From the NCBI RefSeq assembly GCF_000763945.1, contig NZ_JQFJ01000005.1:124001-188000 (forward strand): a stretch of 64,000 nucleotides of DNA, written 5' to 3'. Below, one piece after another: positions 54,563-63,515 of the stretch. The stretch's first letter is position 1. Each line of letters begins with the position of its first letter. The notes under the pieces are model-generated. The model ran no database searches and had not been told where the DNA came from. It saw nothing but the letters and a program-made list of their open reading frames with translations. The position numbers and the translations under genes are program-made. This DNA is from Sphingopyxis sp. MWB1 (GTDB taxonomy: Bacteria > Pseudomonadota > Alphaproteobacteria > Sphingomonadales > Sphingomonadaceae).

Positions 54563-55622
54563 CGCCCCGCCCTCGGCGGCGCGGCTGATGGAGGAGATTG
54601 CAGCGGCGCGAAAGCGGACCGTCGCCGATTATATGGCGGCGGCCAATGCCTATTATTATGCGACCCGCGACCCGCTGGGCGCCGCCGGTGACTTCACCAC
54701 CGCGCCCGAAATCAGCCAGATGTTCGGCGAGATGATCGGCATCTGGATCGCAGACCTGTGGAGCCGCGCGGGAAAGCCGCCCTTTTATTATGTCGAGCTG
54801 GGCCCCGGCCGGGGGACGCTCGCCGCCGATGCGCTGCGCGTCATGGCGCGCTTTGGCGCCAAGCCGCTGGGGGTGCAACTGGTCGAAACCAGCCCGGCGC
54901 TGCGCGCGGCACAATTGGCGCGGGTTCCGGGTGCGCGTCACCATGATGAGGTGGATAGCCTGCCTGATGATGCGCCGCTGATCATCGTCGCCAATGAATT
55001 TTTCGACGCGCTGCCCATTCATCAATATGTCGCCACCGAAGAGGGCTGGCGTGAGCGCATGGTCGAGCGGCAAGGCGAGAGCCTTGTCCCGGTCGCAGGC
55101 GAGGTGTCCGCCGACGACGCCATCCCCGCGCCGCTGCGCGCCAGTGCGCCGGGCACCATCGTCGAGACCGCACCCGTGTCGGCGGCGATCATGCAGCGAT
55201 GCGCCTTTCGCCTTGCGCGGCAGGGCGGCGCGATGCTGGCCATCGACTATGGCTATAGCGGCCCGGCGGCGGGCGACAGTTTGCAGGCGGTGAAGGCGCA
55301 TCGCTTTGCCGATCCCTTTGCCGATCCGGGCGAAGTGGACCTGACCGCCCATGTCGATTTCACCCCGCTGGCCGAGGTCGCGCGCGCGGCAGGCGCCCGT
55401 CCCTTTGGCCCGGTGGAGCAAGGCGAGTGGCTGCGCGCCATGGGCATCGACGCCCGGCTCGTCAGCCTGTCCGCCGCCGCGCCGGACCGCGCCGACGAAT
55501 TGGCGGGGCAGCGCGACCGGCTGACCGGCGCCAATGCCATGGGGCGCCTGTTCAAGGCGCTCGCCCTCACCGCCCCCGACTGGCCCGCGCCTGCGGGCTT
55601 TCCCCCTGACAGGAAAGACTGA
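54555..55622 (+). CDS. SAM-dependent methyltransferase, MidA/NDUFAF7 family
   Basis: A 355-residue protein related to the complex I assembly arginine methyltransferase NDUFAF7. [27 protein letters not shown] and the SAM motif [16 protein letters not shown] are characteristic; [13 protein letters not shown] follows. TTG 54555, inside the lgt stop region, gives the usual N-terminus [17 protein letters not shown] 54588 is the main alternative. The GNAT gene begins immediately after its stop. Confidence 0.9.
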   Translation: MPDAPPSAARLMEEIAAARKRTVADYMAAANAYYYATRDPLGAAGDFTTAPEISQMFGEMIGIWIADLWSRAGKPPFYYVELGPGRGTLAADALRVMARFGAKPLGVQLVETSPALRAAQLARVPGARHHDEVDSLPDDAPLIIVANEFFDALPIHQYVATEEGWRERMVERQGESLVPVAGEVSADDAIPAPLRASAPGTIVETAPVSAAIMQRCAFRLARQGGAMLAIDYGYSGPAAGDSLQAVKAHRFADPFADPGEVDLTAHVDFTPLAEVARAAGARPFGPVEQGEWLRAMGIDARLVSLSAAAPDRADELAGQRDRLTGANAMGRLFKALALTAPDWPAPAGFPPDRKD

Positions 55623-56141
55623 ATGCCCCCGATAACGCTTGCCACCCTTGACGATGCCGACGATATTTCCCGCTTTGCTGAGGCGAGCTTTACCCACACT
55701 TTCGCGCATCTTTACGACCCCGCCGATCTGGCGGCCTTTCTGGCGGGCTGGAACCCGCCCGAACGGGTGCGCGCGCAAATCGCCGATTCGGCGATGGATA
55801 TTGCGCTGGTGCGCGGCGAGGATGGCGCCATTCAGGGCTATATCAAGATGGGGCCGATCGACTTTGACCTGCCTGAAGGCCAGCCACATGAAGGCGCAAC
55901 CGAATTGCACCAGCTTTATGTCGCGCCCGAGGCCAAGGGCACCGGGGTTGCCGCTGCGCTGATGCAATGGGGCATCGACTGGGCGCGGGCACGCGCCTCG
56001 ATCCTTTATCTGTCGGTGTTCAGCGACAATCCGCGCGCGCAGGCCTTTTACCGTCGCTTTGGTTTTACCGATGTCGGGCGCAACGCTTTTCGCGTCGGCA
56101 ATCATATTGACGAGGATCGCATCTGGAGGCTCGACCTGTGA
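55623..56141 (+). CDS. GNAT family N-acetyltransferase
   Basis: A 172-residue acetyltransferase. LHQLYVAPEAKGTGVAAALMQWGID is the acetyl-CoA binding motif A and LSVFSDNPRAQAFYRRFGF is motif B. RimI-like or small-molecule acetylation is possible; substrate unknown. It starts directly after the methyltransferase stop, and the next gene starts with a GTGA overlap, so it is firmly in the lgt operon. Confidence 0.92.
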   Translation: MPPITLATLDDADDISRFAEASFTHTFAHLYDPADLAAFLAGWNPPERVRAQIADSAMDIALVRGEDGAIQGYIKMGPIDFDLPEGQPHEGATELHQLYVAPEAKGTGVAAALMQWGIDWARARASILYLSVFSDNPRAQAFYRRFGFTDVGRNAFRVGNHIDEDRIWRLDL

Positions 56142-56917
56142 CCCCGCCCTTCACCACCGCCGCGCCGCTCGCGGGGATTCCGCACGGATTTTTCGGACGG
56201 CAGGGCGGCGTTTCAGATGGAGAGCTGGCCTCGCTCAACTGCGGGCTAGGGTCGGATGATGATCCGGCGCTGATCGCCGAAAACCGCCGCCGCGTGGCGG
56301 ACAGCCTGTTGCCGGGCGCGGCGCTGGCGGGGCTGTATCAGGTGCATGGCAATCGCTGTGTCATTCTGGATGAAAGCAGCAACCTGTCGGCGCGGCCCGA
56401 AGCCGATGCGATGGCGACGCGCGCACCGGGACTACTGCTCGGCATTTTGACCGCCGATTGCGTTCCCGTGCTGTTTTCCGACCGCGCGGCCGGGGTCGTC
56501 GGCGCCGCCCATGCGGGGTGGAAGGGCGCGCTTGCCGGGGTGACCGACAGCACATTGGACGCGATGGAGACGCTGGGGGCGCGGCGCGAGCATATCGCCG
56601 CCGCCATCGGCCCCTGCATTGGCCGCGCCTCCTATGAGGTTGACGATGCCTTTGTGCAGCGTTTCGTCGCGGACGATCCGGGGAATGAGCATTTCTTCGC
56701 TGCCGGCGCGCGCGCGGGTCATGCCATGTTCGACATTGCCGCCTATGTCGCCGCGCGGCTTGCGCGTGCAGGCGTGGCAACGGTTGCCATCGACGGCGCG
56801 GATACCTACGCCGAGGCAGAGACATATTATAGCTATCGCCGGGCATGCCACAGGCAGGAAAACAGCTATGGCCGCCAACTATCGGTGATCGGCGTGGGAG
56901 GGAAACAGGGCGGATGA
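56138..56917 (+). CDS. pgeF: Purine nucleoside phosphorylase / peptidoglycan editing factor (YfiH family)
   Basis: A 259-residue YfiH/DUF152 protein. The zinc-site residues are present: His in LYQVHGNRC, Cys in LTADCVPVLF and His in GAAHAGWKG. The family was first called polyphenol oxidase; later work links it to purine nucleoside phosphorolysis and to removing misincorporated peptidoglycan residues. GTG start overlaps the preceding stop (GTGA), and its own stop overlaps the next ATG. Confidence 0.93.
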   Translation: MTPPFTTAAPLAGIPHGFFGRQGGVSDGELASLNCGLGSDDDPALIAENRRRVADSLLPGAALAGLYQVHGNRCVILDESSNLSARPEADAMATRAPGLLLGILTADCVPVLFSDRAAGVVGAAHAGWKGALAGVTDSTLDAMETLGARREHIAAAIGPCIGRASYEVDDAFVQRFVADDPGNEHFFAAGARAGHAMFDIAAYVAARLARAGVATVAIDGADTYAEAETYYSYRRACHRQENSYGRQLSVIGVGGKQGG

Positions 56918-58320
56918 CACGCACGCGGTTTTTCGGACTGATCGGCGGCGCGTTCGTCTTTCTTCTGATGCTTCTCCTGCCCGCACCCGAAGGCATGACG
57001 CTGCCCGCGTGGCGGATCGCGGCGCTCACCATCCTGATGGCGATCTGGTGGATGACCGAGGCGCTGCCGCTGACCGTAACCGCGCTGCTGCCGTTCCTGA
57101 TCGTGCCCTTTGCCGGGGTGATGTCGGCGAAGGACATTGCCAGTCAATATTATGACCCGATTCTCTTTCTGATTCTGGGAGGCGCCTTTCTGGCGCTTGC
57201 TATCGAGCGGGTGGGGCTGCACCGGCGCCTCGCGCTCGCGCTGCTCAAGCTTGCCCCGCCGACGCCGACAGGGCTGCTGTTCGCCTTCATGGCCGCGACC
57301 GCGATTTTATCGATGCTGATTTCCAACACTTCGACCACGCTGATCATGGTGCCCATCGCGCTCGCCGTGCTGCGCGCCGGAGGGATAGAGGCAGCGGATA
57401 CGCGCGGTTTTGCTGGCGCGGTGATGATGGGCATTGCTTTTTCAGCCTCGATCGGCGGCCTCGGCACCTTGGTCGGCAGCCCGACCAACGCCATCGCCGC
57501 GGGGCTGATCGAGCGCGCGCTCGACCTTCGCATCGGCTTTGCGACCTGGGCGCTGTATGGCGTGCCCGTTGTGGTCCTTGCCGTACCCGCTGCAATGCTC
57601 ATCCTCGCACGGGTACAGCGGCTGAGCGAGCATCCTTTCGATGGAAAGGCGGCGTCCAGCGCGCTGGGACATCAGGCGATCTGGACGACCGCCGAACGGC
57701 GCGTCGTGCCGATTGTTGTTCTGGTCGTCGGCCTGTGGATGCTGCAGCGACTGATTGAGCCGCTCGTCCCGGCGGGCGCGCTCACCGATGGTACGATTGC
57801 CGTGGCGGGGAGCCTGTTGCTCTTCACCCTTCCCGACGGCACGGGGCGTCCGCTGCTGATCTGGAAAGAGGCTGACCGTGCCCCTTGGGGGGTGATCATG
57901 CTGTTCGGCGGGGGTCTTGCGCTGGCGGCGGCGATTACCGAAAGCGGGCTGGCCGCCTGGCTGGGCAGCGTGCTCGCGCCGCTGGGGTCGATGCCGACGC
58001 TTTTGCTCGCCGCGATCATCGTCGGCTTGACGATCCTGATCACCGAATTTGCGAGCAATGTCGCGACCGCGAGTGGCATCATGCCGGTGCTCGCCGCACT
58101 GATCGCCGCGACCGGGGCCGATCCGATCTTGCTCGCCCTACCCGTCGCCATGGCAGCAAGCTGGGGCTTTATGCTGCCGTCGGGCACCGGTCCCAACGCC
58201 ATTGCCTGGGCGACCGAGCATATCGCCCTGCCCCGCATGCTGAAGGCTGGGCTTGCGCTCGATATATTGGGCGTGCCGCTGCTCGTCGGAACCATCTGGA
58301 TCATCGCGATGTTGGGATGA
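56914..58320 (+). CDS. DASS/SLC13 family sodium-coupled anion symporter
   Basis: A 468-residue permease with about 11-13 membrane helices. Two SNT-type motifs typical of divalent-anion symporters are seen: LISNTSTTLIMVPIA and FASNVATASGIMPV. Substrates in the family are dicarboxylates, citrate or sulfate. ATGA overlap with pgeF shows it is the last gene of the lgt operon. Confidence 0.92.
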   Translation: MTRTRFFGLIGGAFVFLLMLLLPAPEGMTLPAWRIAALTILMAIWWMTEALPLTVTALLPFLIVPFAGVMSAKDIASQYYDPILFLILGGAFLALAIERVGLHRRLALALLKLAPPTPTGLLFAFMAATAILSMLISNTSTTLIMVPIALAVLRAGGIEAADTRGFAGAVMMGIAFSASIGGLGTLVGSPTNAIAAGLIERALDLRIGFATWALYGVPVVVLAVPAAMLILARVQRLSEHPFDGKAASSALGHQAIWTTAERRVVPIVVLVVGLWMLQRLIEPLVPAGALTDGTIAVAGSLLLFTLPDGTGRPLLIWKEADRAPWGVIMLFGGGLALAAAITESGLAAWLGSVLAPLGSMPTLLLAAIIVGLTILITEFASNVATASGIMPVLAALIAATGADPILLALPVAMAASWGFMLPSGTGPNAIAWATEHIALPRMLKAGLALDILGVPLLVGTIWIIAMLG

Positions 58321-58378
58321 CGAGACGCAGCATATTCGCTAGTTTCAGTTGAAACAATCTCAACGCGCAAGGAAGCCC

Positions 58379-59704
58379 ATGGCCAGCATCGACAATAATG
58401 AACTCACCGGCACGCCCGCGCGGCGCAAGCCCAAGGAGGATGTGACCGAAATCGGCGGCCGCGCCCTGTCGCCCTCGACGCTGATGATGGGTTATGGCTA
58501 TGACCCCATGCTGTCCGAAGGATCGCTGAAGCCGCCGATCTTTCTGACCTCCACCTTTGCCTTTGAAAGCGCAGCCGCGGGCAAGCGCCATTTTGAAGGC
58601 ATCACCGGCAAGCGCCCCGGCGGCGCCGAAGGCCTGGTTTATTCGCGCTTTAACGGACCCAATCAGGAGATTTTGGAGGCGCGCCTCGGCGTCTGGGAAC
58701 AAGCAGAGGATGCGCTGGTTTTTTCGAGCGGCATGTCGGCCATCGCCACCCTGCTGCTCGCCCATGTCAGCATGAATGATGTGATCGTGCATTCGGGGCC
58801 GCTGTATGCCGCGACCGAGACGCTGATCGCGCGCATTCTGTCGCGCTTTGGAGCCACCTATGTCGACTTTCCCGCCGAAGCCTCGCGCGAGGAAATGGAC
58901 GATATTCTGATCCGTGCCAAGGAGATGGCGGCGAGCCAGGGCGGAAAGGTGGCGATGGTATATCTGGAAAGCCCCGCCAATCCGACCAATGCGCTGGTCG
59001 ATGTGCAGGCGATGCGCGCCGCAGTGAACGCCGCCTTTGCCGCCGATGACCGCCCGCCCATCGCCATCGACAATACGTTTCTGGGGCCGCTCTGGTCCAA
59101 GCCGCTCGCCCATGGCGCCGACATCGTGCTTTACAGCCTGACCAAATATGCGGGCGGACACAGCGATCTGGTCGCGGGCGGTGTGCTGGGGTCAAAGCAT
59201 TGGCTCGGCCCCATTCGCATGATGCGCAACACCATCGGGACCATCTGTGACCCCAACACCGCCTGGATGCTGCTGCGGTCGCTGGAAACGGTCGAACTGC
59301 GGATGAGCCGCGCGGGCGAAAATGCCGAAAAGGTCTGCGCTTTTCTGAAAAACCACCCCAAGGTCGACGGGCTGGGCTATCTCGGCTTTCTTGATGACGG
59401 CCCGCAAAAGGATATTTTCCGGCGCCATTGCACCGGCGCGGGGTCAACCTTTTCGCTGTTCATCAAGGGCGGCGAGGAGGAAAGCTTCCGCTTTCTCGAC
59501 GCGCTCAAAATCGCGAAGCTGGCGGTGAGCCTCGGCGGGACCGAGACGCTGGCGAGCCATCCGGCAGCGATGACGCATTTGTCGGTTCCCGATGAACGCA
59601 AGAAAGCACTGGGCATCACCGACAATCTGGTGCGCATCTCCATCGGCATCGAAAATGCCGATGATCTGATCGCCGATTTCGACCAGGCGCTGGCGGCGGT
59701 TTAG
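58379..59704 (+). CDS. Cystathionine gamma-synthase family PLP enzyme
   Basis: A 441-residue trans-sulfuration-type enzyme. The PLP lysine is K256 (YSLTKYAGGHSDLVAGG) and the N-terminal YSRFNGPNQEILEARL motif is present. In place of the methionine gamma-lyase cysteine it has PLYAATET, so it is not a second methionine gamma-lyase of the 30 kb type. Cystathionine gamma-synthase or lyase, or O-acylhomoserine sulfhydrylase activity remain possible. The N-terminal extension of about 35 residues is longer than usual. AAGGAAG precedes the ATG. Confidence 0.88.
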   Translation: MASIDNNELTGTPARRKPKEDVTEIGGRALSPSTLMMGYGYDPMLSEGSLKPPIFLTSTFAFESAAAGKRHFEGITGKRPGGAEGLVYSRFNGPNQEILEARLGVWEQAEDALVFSSGMSAIATLLLAHVSMNDVIVHSGPLYAATETLIARILSRFGATYVDFPAEASREEMDDILIRAKEMAASQGGKVAMVYLESPANPTNALVDVQAMRAAVNAAFAADDRPPIAIDNTFLGPLWSKPLAHGADIVLYSLTKYAGGHSDLVAGGVLGSKHWLGPIRMMRNTIGTICDPNTAWMLLRSLETVELRMSRAGENAEKVCAFLKNHPKVDGLGYLGFLDDGPQKDIFRRHCTGAGSTFSLFIKGGEEESFRFLDALKIAKLAVSLGGTETLASHPAAMTHLSVPDERKKALGITDNLVRISIGIENADDLIADFDQALAAV

Positions 59705-59792
59705 GCGCACTGGCGGCGACCAAGTGCGGCCCTTTATTGCGTCGCCGAAACCGCCATTCGATCCTGCGCCCAAAGGGCCCTCGATGGCGCTC

Positions 59793-60530
59793 CTATTTCC
59801 GCGCCCGCCAGTCCACGACCTGCCAGCCCATTTTGGGCGCGAGCAGGCGCAATTTGCGTGACGGGGTGGTCGCCACCGCCTCATCGGCGAAATGGAGCAT
59901 CGGATGATCCGAAACATGGTCGGAATAGGCGCGGATATGGGCGGCATCGCGGGTGATCGCATTGCCTTCCATCCATTCGCTGATCCGCGCAAATTTCGCC
60001 TCGCCATAGCAATTGTCGCCCGACAATCGCGCATGGATGTGATCGGCGCCATCGGGTTCGTCGAGCCGGGTGGCGAGCACATCGTCAATCCCCAGCCGCC
60101 GCGCAATGGCATCGACATAAAGGTGAAAGGATGCAGTCGCGAGCAGCAGCCGATAGCCCGCCGCGCGGTCGGCGGCGATTTGTTCGAGCGCGGCGGGGTG
60201 CAGCCCCTTGGCCACAACATGATCGGCATAGCTTTCAGCAAGCGGCACAATCTCGCTGCGGCTGAAGCGTTTGCCGACAAGCAGTCGAAGGTTGATCGCC
60301 TTCAATTGCGAGCGGGTGAGGATCCGCAGCATATAGGCCAGCCCCGCCAGCCCGACGAGCGGCAGCAGGAGGAGCCGCCATTGCTGGCGCCGTCGCGCGA
60401 CATGAATCAGAAAGCCGCTATAGGTGCCCGAGCGAGTGATCGTCCGGTCCATGTCATAAAGGGCGACGCGGTGCATATAATCGGGCGCGAGCGAGGGCGA
60501 CGGCTTATTCATAAGCCTGTTCATAGGCAT
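59793..60530 (-). CDS. HAD-IB family phosphatase, probably membrane-associated
   Basis: A 245-residue HAD hydrolase. Motif I is YDMDRTITRSGTY, motif II LLLATASFHLY and motif III YSDHVSDHPML, as in SerB-like HAD-IB phosphatases. A strongly hydrophobic stretch (WRLLLLPLVGLAGLAYML) after motif I suggests membrane contact, as in HAD-IB proteins acting on lipid intermediates. Several start codons are possible (60530, 60524, 60515, 60476); I chose the first ATG. Divergent from the Mla-type operon. Confidence 0.85.
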   Translation of the reverse strand: MPMNRLMNKPSPSLAPDYMHRVALYDMDRTITRSGTYSGFLIHVARRRQQWRLLLLPLVGLAGLAYMLRILTRSQLKAINLRLLVGKRFSRSEIVPLAESYADHVVAKGLHPAALEQIAADRAAGYRLLLATASFHLYVDAIARRLGIDDVLATRLDEPDGADHIHARLSGDNCYGEAKFARISEWMEGNAITRDAAHIRAYSDHVSDHPMLHFADEAVATTPSRKLRLLAPKMGWQVVDWRARK

Positions 60531-60601
60531 CCCGGCGCGCCACGCCAAGCGGGCGGATTAACTTGCCGTTCCACGCCAAATCCTCCAAGGTCGGCGCTAT
60601 C

Positions 60602-61708
60602 ATGGTAGCACGTGCAGACTTTGACTATGACGAGGGACCCGGCGGCGCAGAGGTCCGTTTTACGGGCCGGCTGACGCTCGCGCGGCTGGGCGATGTGCCC
60701 GACCGGCTCGACGCGCTCGGCTCCATCACCCGGCTCGACCTGTCGGCCATCGACCGGATCGACACGGTCGGCGCGTGGATCGTCACCCGGACCGCCCGCG
60801 CGCAGGGCGCCGAGATCAGCGGCGCCAGCCCCGCGGCGCAGCAATTGCTCGACGCGCTGGCGACCGACACCAGCGAATTTCGCGTCCGTCCCGACCAGCG
60901 CCCGATGCTCTATCGGATGCTGGAACAGGTGGGCAGCGCCAGCGTCGCGATCTGGAACGAACTGGTCGGCATTGTCGATTTCTTTGGCGCGATGGTCGTC
61001 GCGCTTTTTCACCAGATTCGCGCGCGCCGCCGTCTGCGCTGGAACGCCATTGTCACCCGGTTTCAGGCCGTTGGCGTCGATGCCCTGCCGATTATCGGAC
61101 TGATGAGCTTTTTGATCGGCATCGTTATCGCGCAGCAGGGCGCGGTTCAGCTGCGCCAGTTCGGGCTGGAAGTGTTCACGATCAACCTCGTCGGCCGCGC
61201 CTCGATTCGTGAACTGGGGCTGCTGATGACTGCGATCATGGTCGCGGGCCGATCGGGCAGCGCCTTTGCCGCGCAGATCGGCACAATGAAATTGACCGAA
61301 GAGGTGGACGCGATGCGGACCATCGGGGTTTCGCCGATGGAAGCCATTGTCCTGCCGCGCGTGGCGGCATCGACCATCACCATGCCGCTGCTTGGTTTTT
61401 ACGCCAGCATTTGCGCGGTGATCGGCGGCGGCGCCTTTTGCTGGGTCGGCCTCGAAATTCCGCCGCTCACCTATATACAGCGATTGCGGGAAATCATCCC
61501 GATGACCGATGTGTGGATCATGCTGATCAAGGCGCCGGTGTTCGGCATATTGATCGGCGTCACCGGCTGTTATGAAGGCATGCAGGTGCGCCAGAATGCC
61601 GAAGAAGTCGGCAGCCGCACTACCTCTGCCGTGGTCGCCGCCATTTTCCTGGTCATCGTGCTCGATGCGATGTTCGCTGTTTTCTTTTCGTCGATCGGTT
61701 GGAACTGA
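60602..61708 (+). CDS. mlaE: MlaE-type ABC permease with N-terminal STAS domain
   Basis: A 368-residue permease of a phospholipid transport system at the inner membrane. The first 100 residues form a STAS-like domain (VRFTGRLTLARLGDVPDRL, LDLSAIDRIDTVGAW), the part that is a separate protein (MlaB) in E. coli. The MlaE core follows with five to six helices, including QLRQFGLEVFTINLVGRASIRELG and GRSGSAFAAQIGTMKLTEEVDAM, the coupling region. The ATPase gene overlaps its stop by one base. Confidence 0.93.
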   Translation: MVARADFDYDEGPGGAEVRFTGRLTLARLGDVPDRLDALGSITRLDLSAIDRIDTVGAWIVTRTARAQGAEISGASPAAQQLLDALATDTSEFRVRPDQRPMLYRMLEQVGSASVAIWNELVGIVDFFGAMVVALFHQIRARRRLRWNAIVTRFQAVGVDALPIIGLMSFLIGIVIAQQGAVQLRQFGLEVFTINLVGRASIRELGLLMTAIMVAGRSGSAFAAQIGTMKLTEEVDAMRTIGVSPMEAIVLPRVAASTITMPLLGFYASICAVIGGGAFCWVGLEIPPLTYIQRLREIIPMTDVWIMLIKAPVFGILIGVTGCYEGMQVRQNAEEVGSRTTSAVVAAIFLVIVLDAMFAVFFSSIGWN

Positions 61709-62574
61709 TGAGCGAAGAAGAACAGGAATTGCTGGAACAGGAGCAGGCCGCGGCCGATGCCGTGCGTCCCGACCATTTCGAGATAGCCATCCGTATCCGC
61801 AATCTATGCAACCAGTTCGGCGACGCCGTCGTCCATGAGGGGCTGGATCTTGACGTGCGTTCGGGCGAGATATTGGGCGTCGTGGGCGGGTCCGGCACCG
61901 GCAAATCGGTGCTGATGCGCTCGATCATCGGGCTGCAAACGCCGACGTCAGGCGAGATTGAAGTTTATGGCAAAACGCTCGACACCATCTCCAATGAAGA
62001 GGAATCGCGCGACCTGCGCCGCCGCTGGGGCGTGATGTTTCAGGGGGGCGCACTGTTTTCCACGCTCAGCGTCGCGGAAAATATCCAGGTTCCGCTGCGC
62101 GAATATTATCCGCGGCTCGATGAAAAGCTGCTCGACGAAATCGCCGCCTACAAAGTGGCGATGGTCGGTCTTCCTCCCGATGCCGGTCCCAAATATCCGG
62201 CCGAATTGTCGGGCGGCATGGTCAAGCGCGCAGGCCTTGCGCGTGCGCTGGCGCTCGACCCCGCGCTGCTTTTTCTCGACGAGCCTACAGCGGGGCTGGA
62301 CCCGATTGGTGCGGCAAAGTTCGACGCCCTGATCCGTGAACTGGCTGACACAATGGGGCTGACCGTCTTCCTGATCACCCATGATCTGGATTCGCTTTAC
62401 GCCACCTGCGACCGGGTCGCGGTGCTGGCGGAAAAGAAGGTCATCGCAGTGGGGACGATACCCGAACTGCTGGCGACCGAGCATCCCTGGATACAGGAAT
62501 ATTTCAATGGCCCGCGCGGACGCGCCGCGGCGGGCGGCAATCTGACGCAAGGGCGTCAGGATAGGAAAAACTGA
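61708..62574 (+). CDS. mlaF: MlaF-type ABC transporter ATPase
   Basis: A 288-residue nucleotide-binding subunit. Walker A is GGSGTGKS, the signature LSGGM (with KRAGLARAL following), Walker B LLFLDEPTAGLD and the switch His in LITHD. The first 25 residues are a Glu/Gln-rich extension. It powers lipid movement through the neighbouring permease and MCE protein. Confidence 0.95.
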   Translation: MSEEEQELLEQEQAAADAVRPDHFEIAIRIRNLCNQFGDAVVHEGLDLDVRSGEILGVVGGSGTGKSVLMRSIIGLQTPTSGEIEVYGKTLDTISNEEESRDLRRRWGVMFQGGALFSTLSVAENIQVPLREYYPRLDEKLLDEIAAYKVAMVGLPPDAGPKYPAELSGGMVKRAGLARALALDPALLFLDEPTAGLDPIGAAKFDALIRELADTMGLTVFLITHDLDSLYATCDRVAVLAEKKVIAVGTIPELLATEHPWIQEYFNGPRGRAAAGGNLTQGRQDRKN

Positions 62575-63515
62575 TGGAAACGCGCTCTAACAATATCGTT
62601 GTCGGGGTCTTCGTCCTCTTCTTCATGGCGGCGCTCGCCGTGTTCATCGTGTGGATGGCGAATGATAGCGGCGGCGCAAAGCGCCAATATGACATCTTCT
62701 TCAAACAGGCCGTCGATGGCCTGAACAAAGGCGCGCAAGTGCAATTTTCCGGCGTTCCCGTGGGCCAGGTGCGCGAAATTGAACTGTGGCGCGACGATCC
62801 GCAATTTGTTCGCGTTCGTATCGAGGTCGATGAACAAGTCCCCATTTTGCAGGGCACGACCGCCGCGCTGGAAGGCGTCGGCTTTACCGGCGTGTCGCAA
62901 ATCTCGCTCGACGGCGCGGTCAAGGGCGCGCCCCCCATCGCCGACAAGGGACCAGCGGGCAAGCCGGTGATCCCCAATCGCGTCGGCGGCCTTGGCGAAT
63001 TGCTCAACACCGCGCCGCAGCTTCTCCAGCGGCTGTCGACCTTGACCGAACGGCTTGCCGAACTGGTCGATGATGAAAATCAGGCAAGCTTTGCTTCGAT
63101 CCTGAAAAATGTCGAACAGACGACGGCGATCATGGCGCGCAACGGCCCGGCGATCGAAAAGACGCTCGCCGACACGCGCATCGCCATCCAGCAAACGGGC
63201 CATGCCGCCGAACAGATCGGCAATCTGGCCGCGGCAACGCAGGGCACGGTCGATCGCAATATCGACCCGGCGATGGAAAATCTGCGCAACACGCTCGCTT
63301 CGGCCAACCAGTCGATGAAAACACTGGAAGCGACCATCGCCGATGCGCGCCCCGGCCTGCAGACCTTCAGCCAGACGACGATTCCCGAAGCCAATGCGCT
63401 GATCCGCGATTTGCGTCGCACCTCTTCCTCGCTGTCGAGCCTCACTGACAAGCTCGACCAGCAGGGGGCGGGCGCCGTGATCGGTGGCGCGAAGCTGCCC
63501 GACTATAAACCATGA
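62574..63515 (+). CDS. mlaD: MlaD/MCE family periplasmic lipid-binding protein
   Basis: A 313-residue protein with one N-terminal membrane helix (VVGVFVLFFMAALAVFIVWM) and an MCE domain (about residues 38-115, FKQAVDGLNKGAQVQFSGVPVGQV). A long helical C-terminal part (about 140-300) could extend the hydrophobic tunnel towards the outer membrane, as in longer MCE proteins. Start overlaps the mlaF stop by one base. Confidence 0.93.
   Translation: METRSNNIVVGVFVLFFMAALAVFIVWMANDSGGAKRQYDIFFKQAVDGLNKGAQVQFSGVPVGQVREIELWRDDPQFVRVRIEVDEQVPILQGTTAALEGVGFTGVSQISLDGAVKGAPPIADKGPAGKPVIPNRVGGLGELLNTAPQLLQRLSTLTERLAELVDDENQASFASILKNVEQTTAIMARNGPAIEKTLADTRIAIQQTGHAAEQIGNLAAATQGTVDRNIDPAMENLRNTLASANQSMKTLEATIADARPGLQTFSQTTIPEANALIRDLRRTSSSLSSLTDKLDQQGAGAVIGGAKLPDYKP

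Noticed and set aside
54480..56105. 541-residue open frame antisense to the lgt operon
   Set aside because: Covers parts of three overlapping sense genes with clear domains; no ribosome site or family features.
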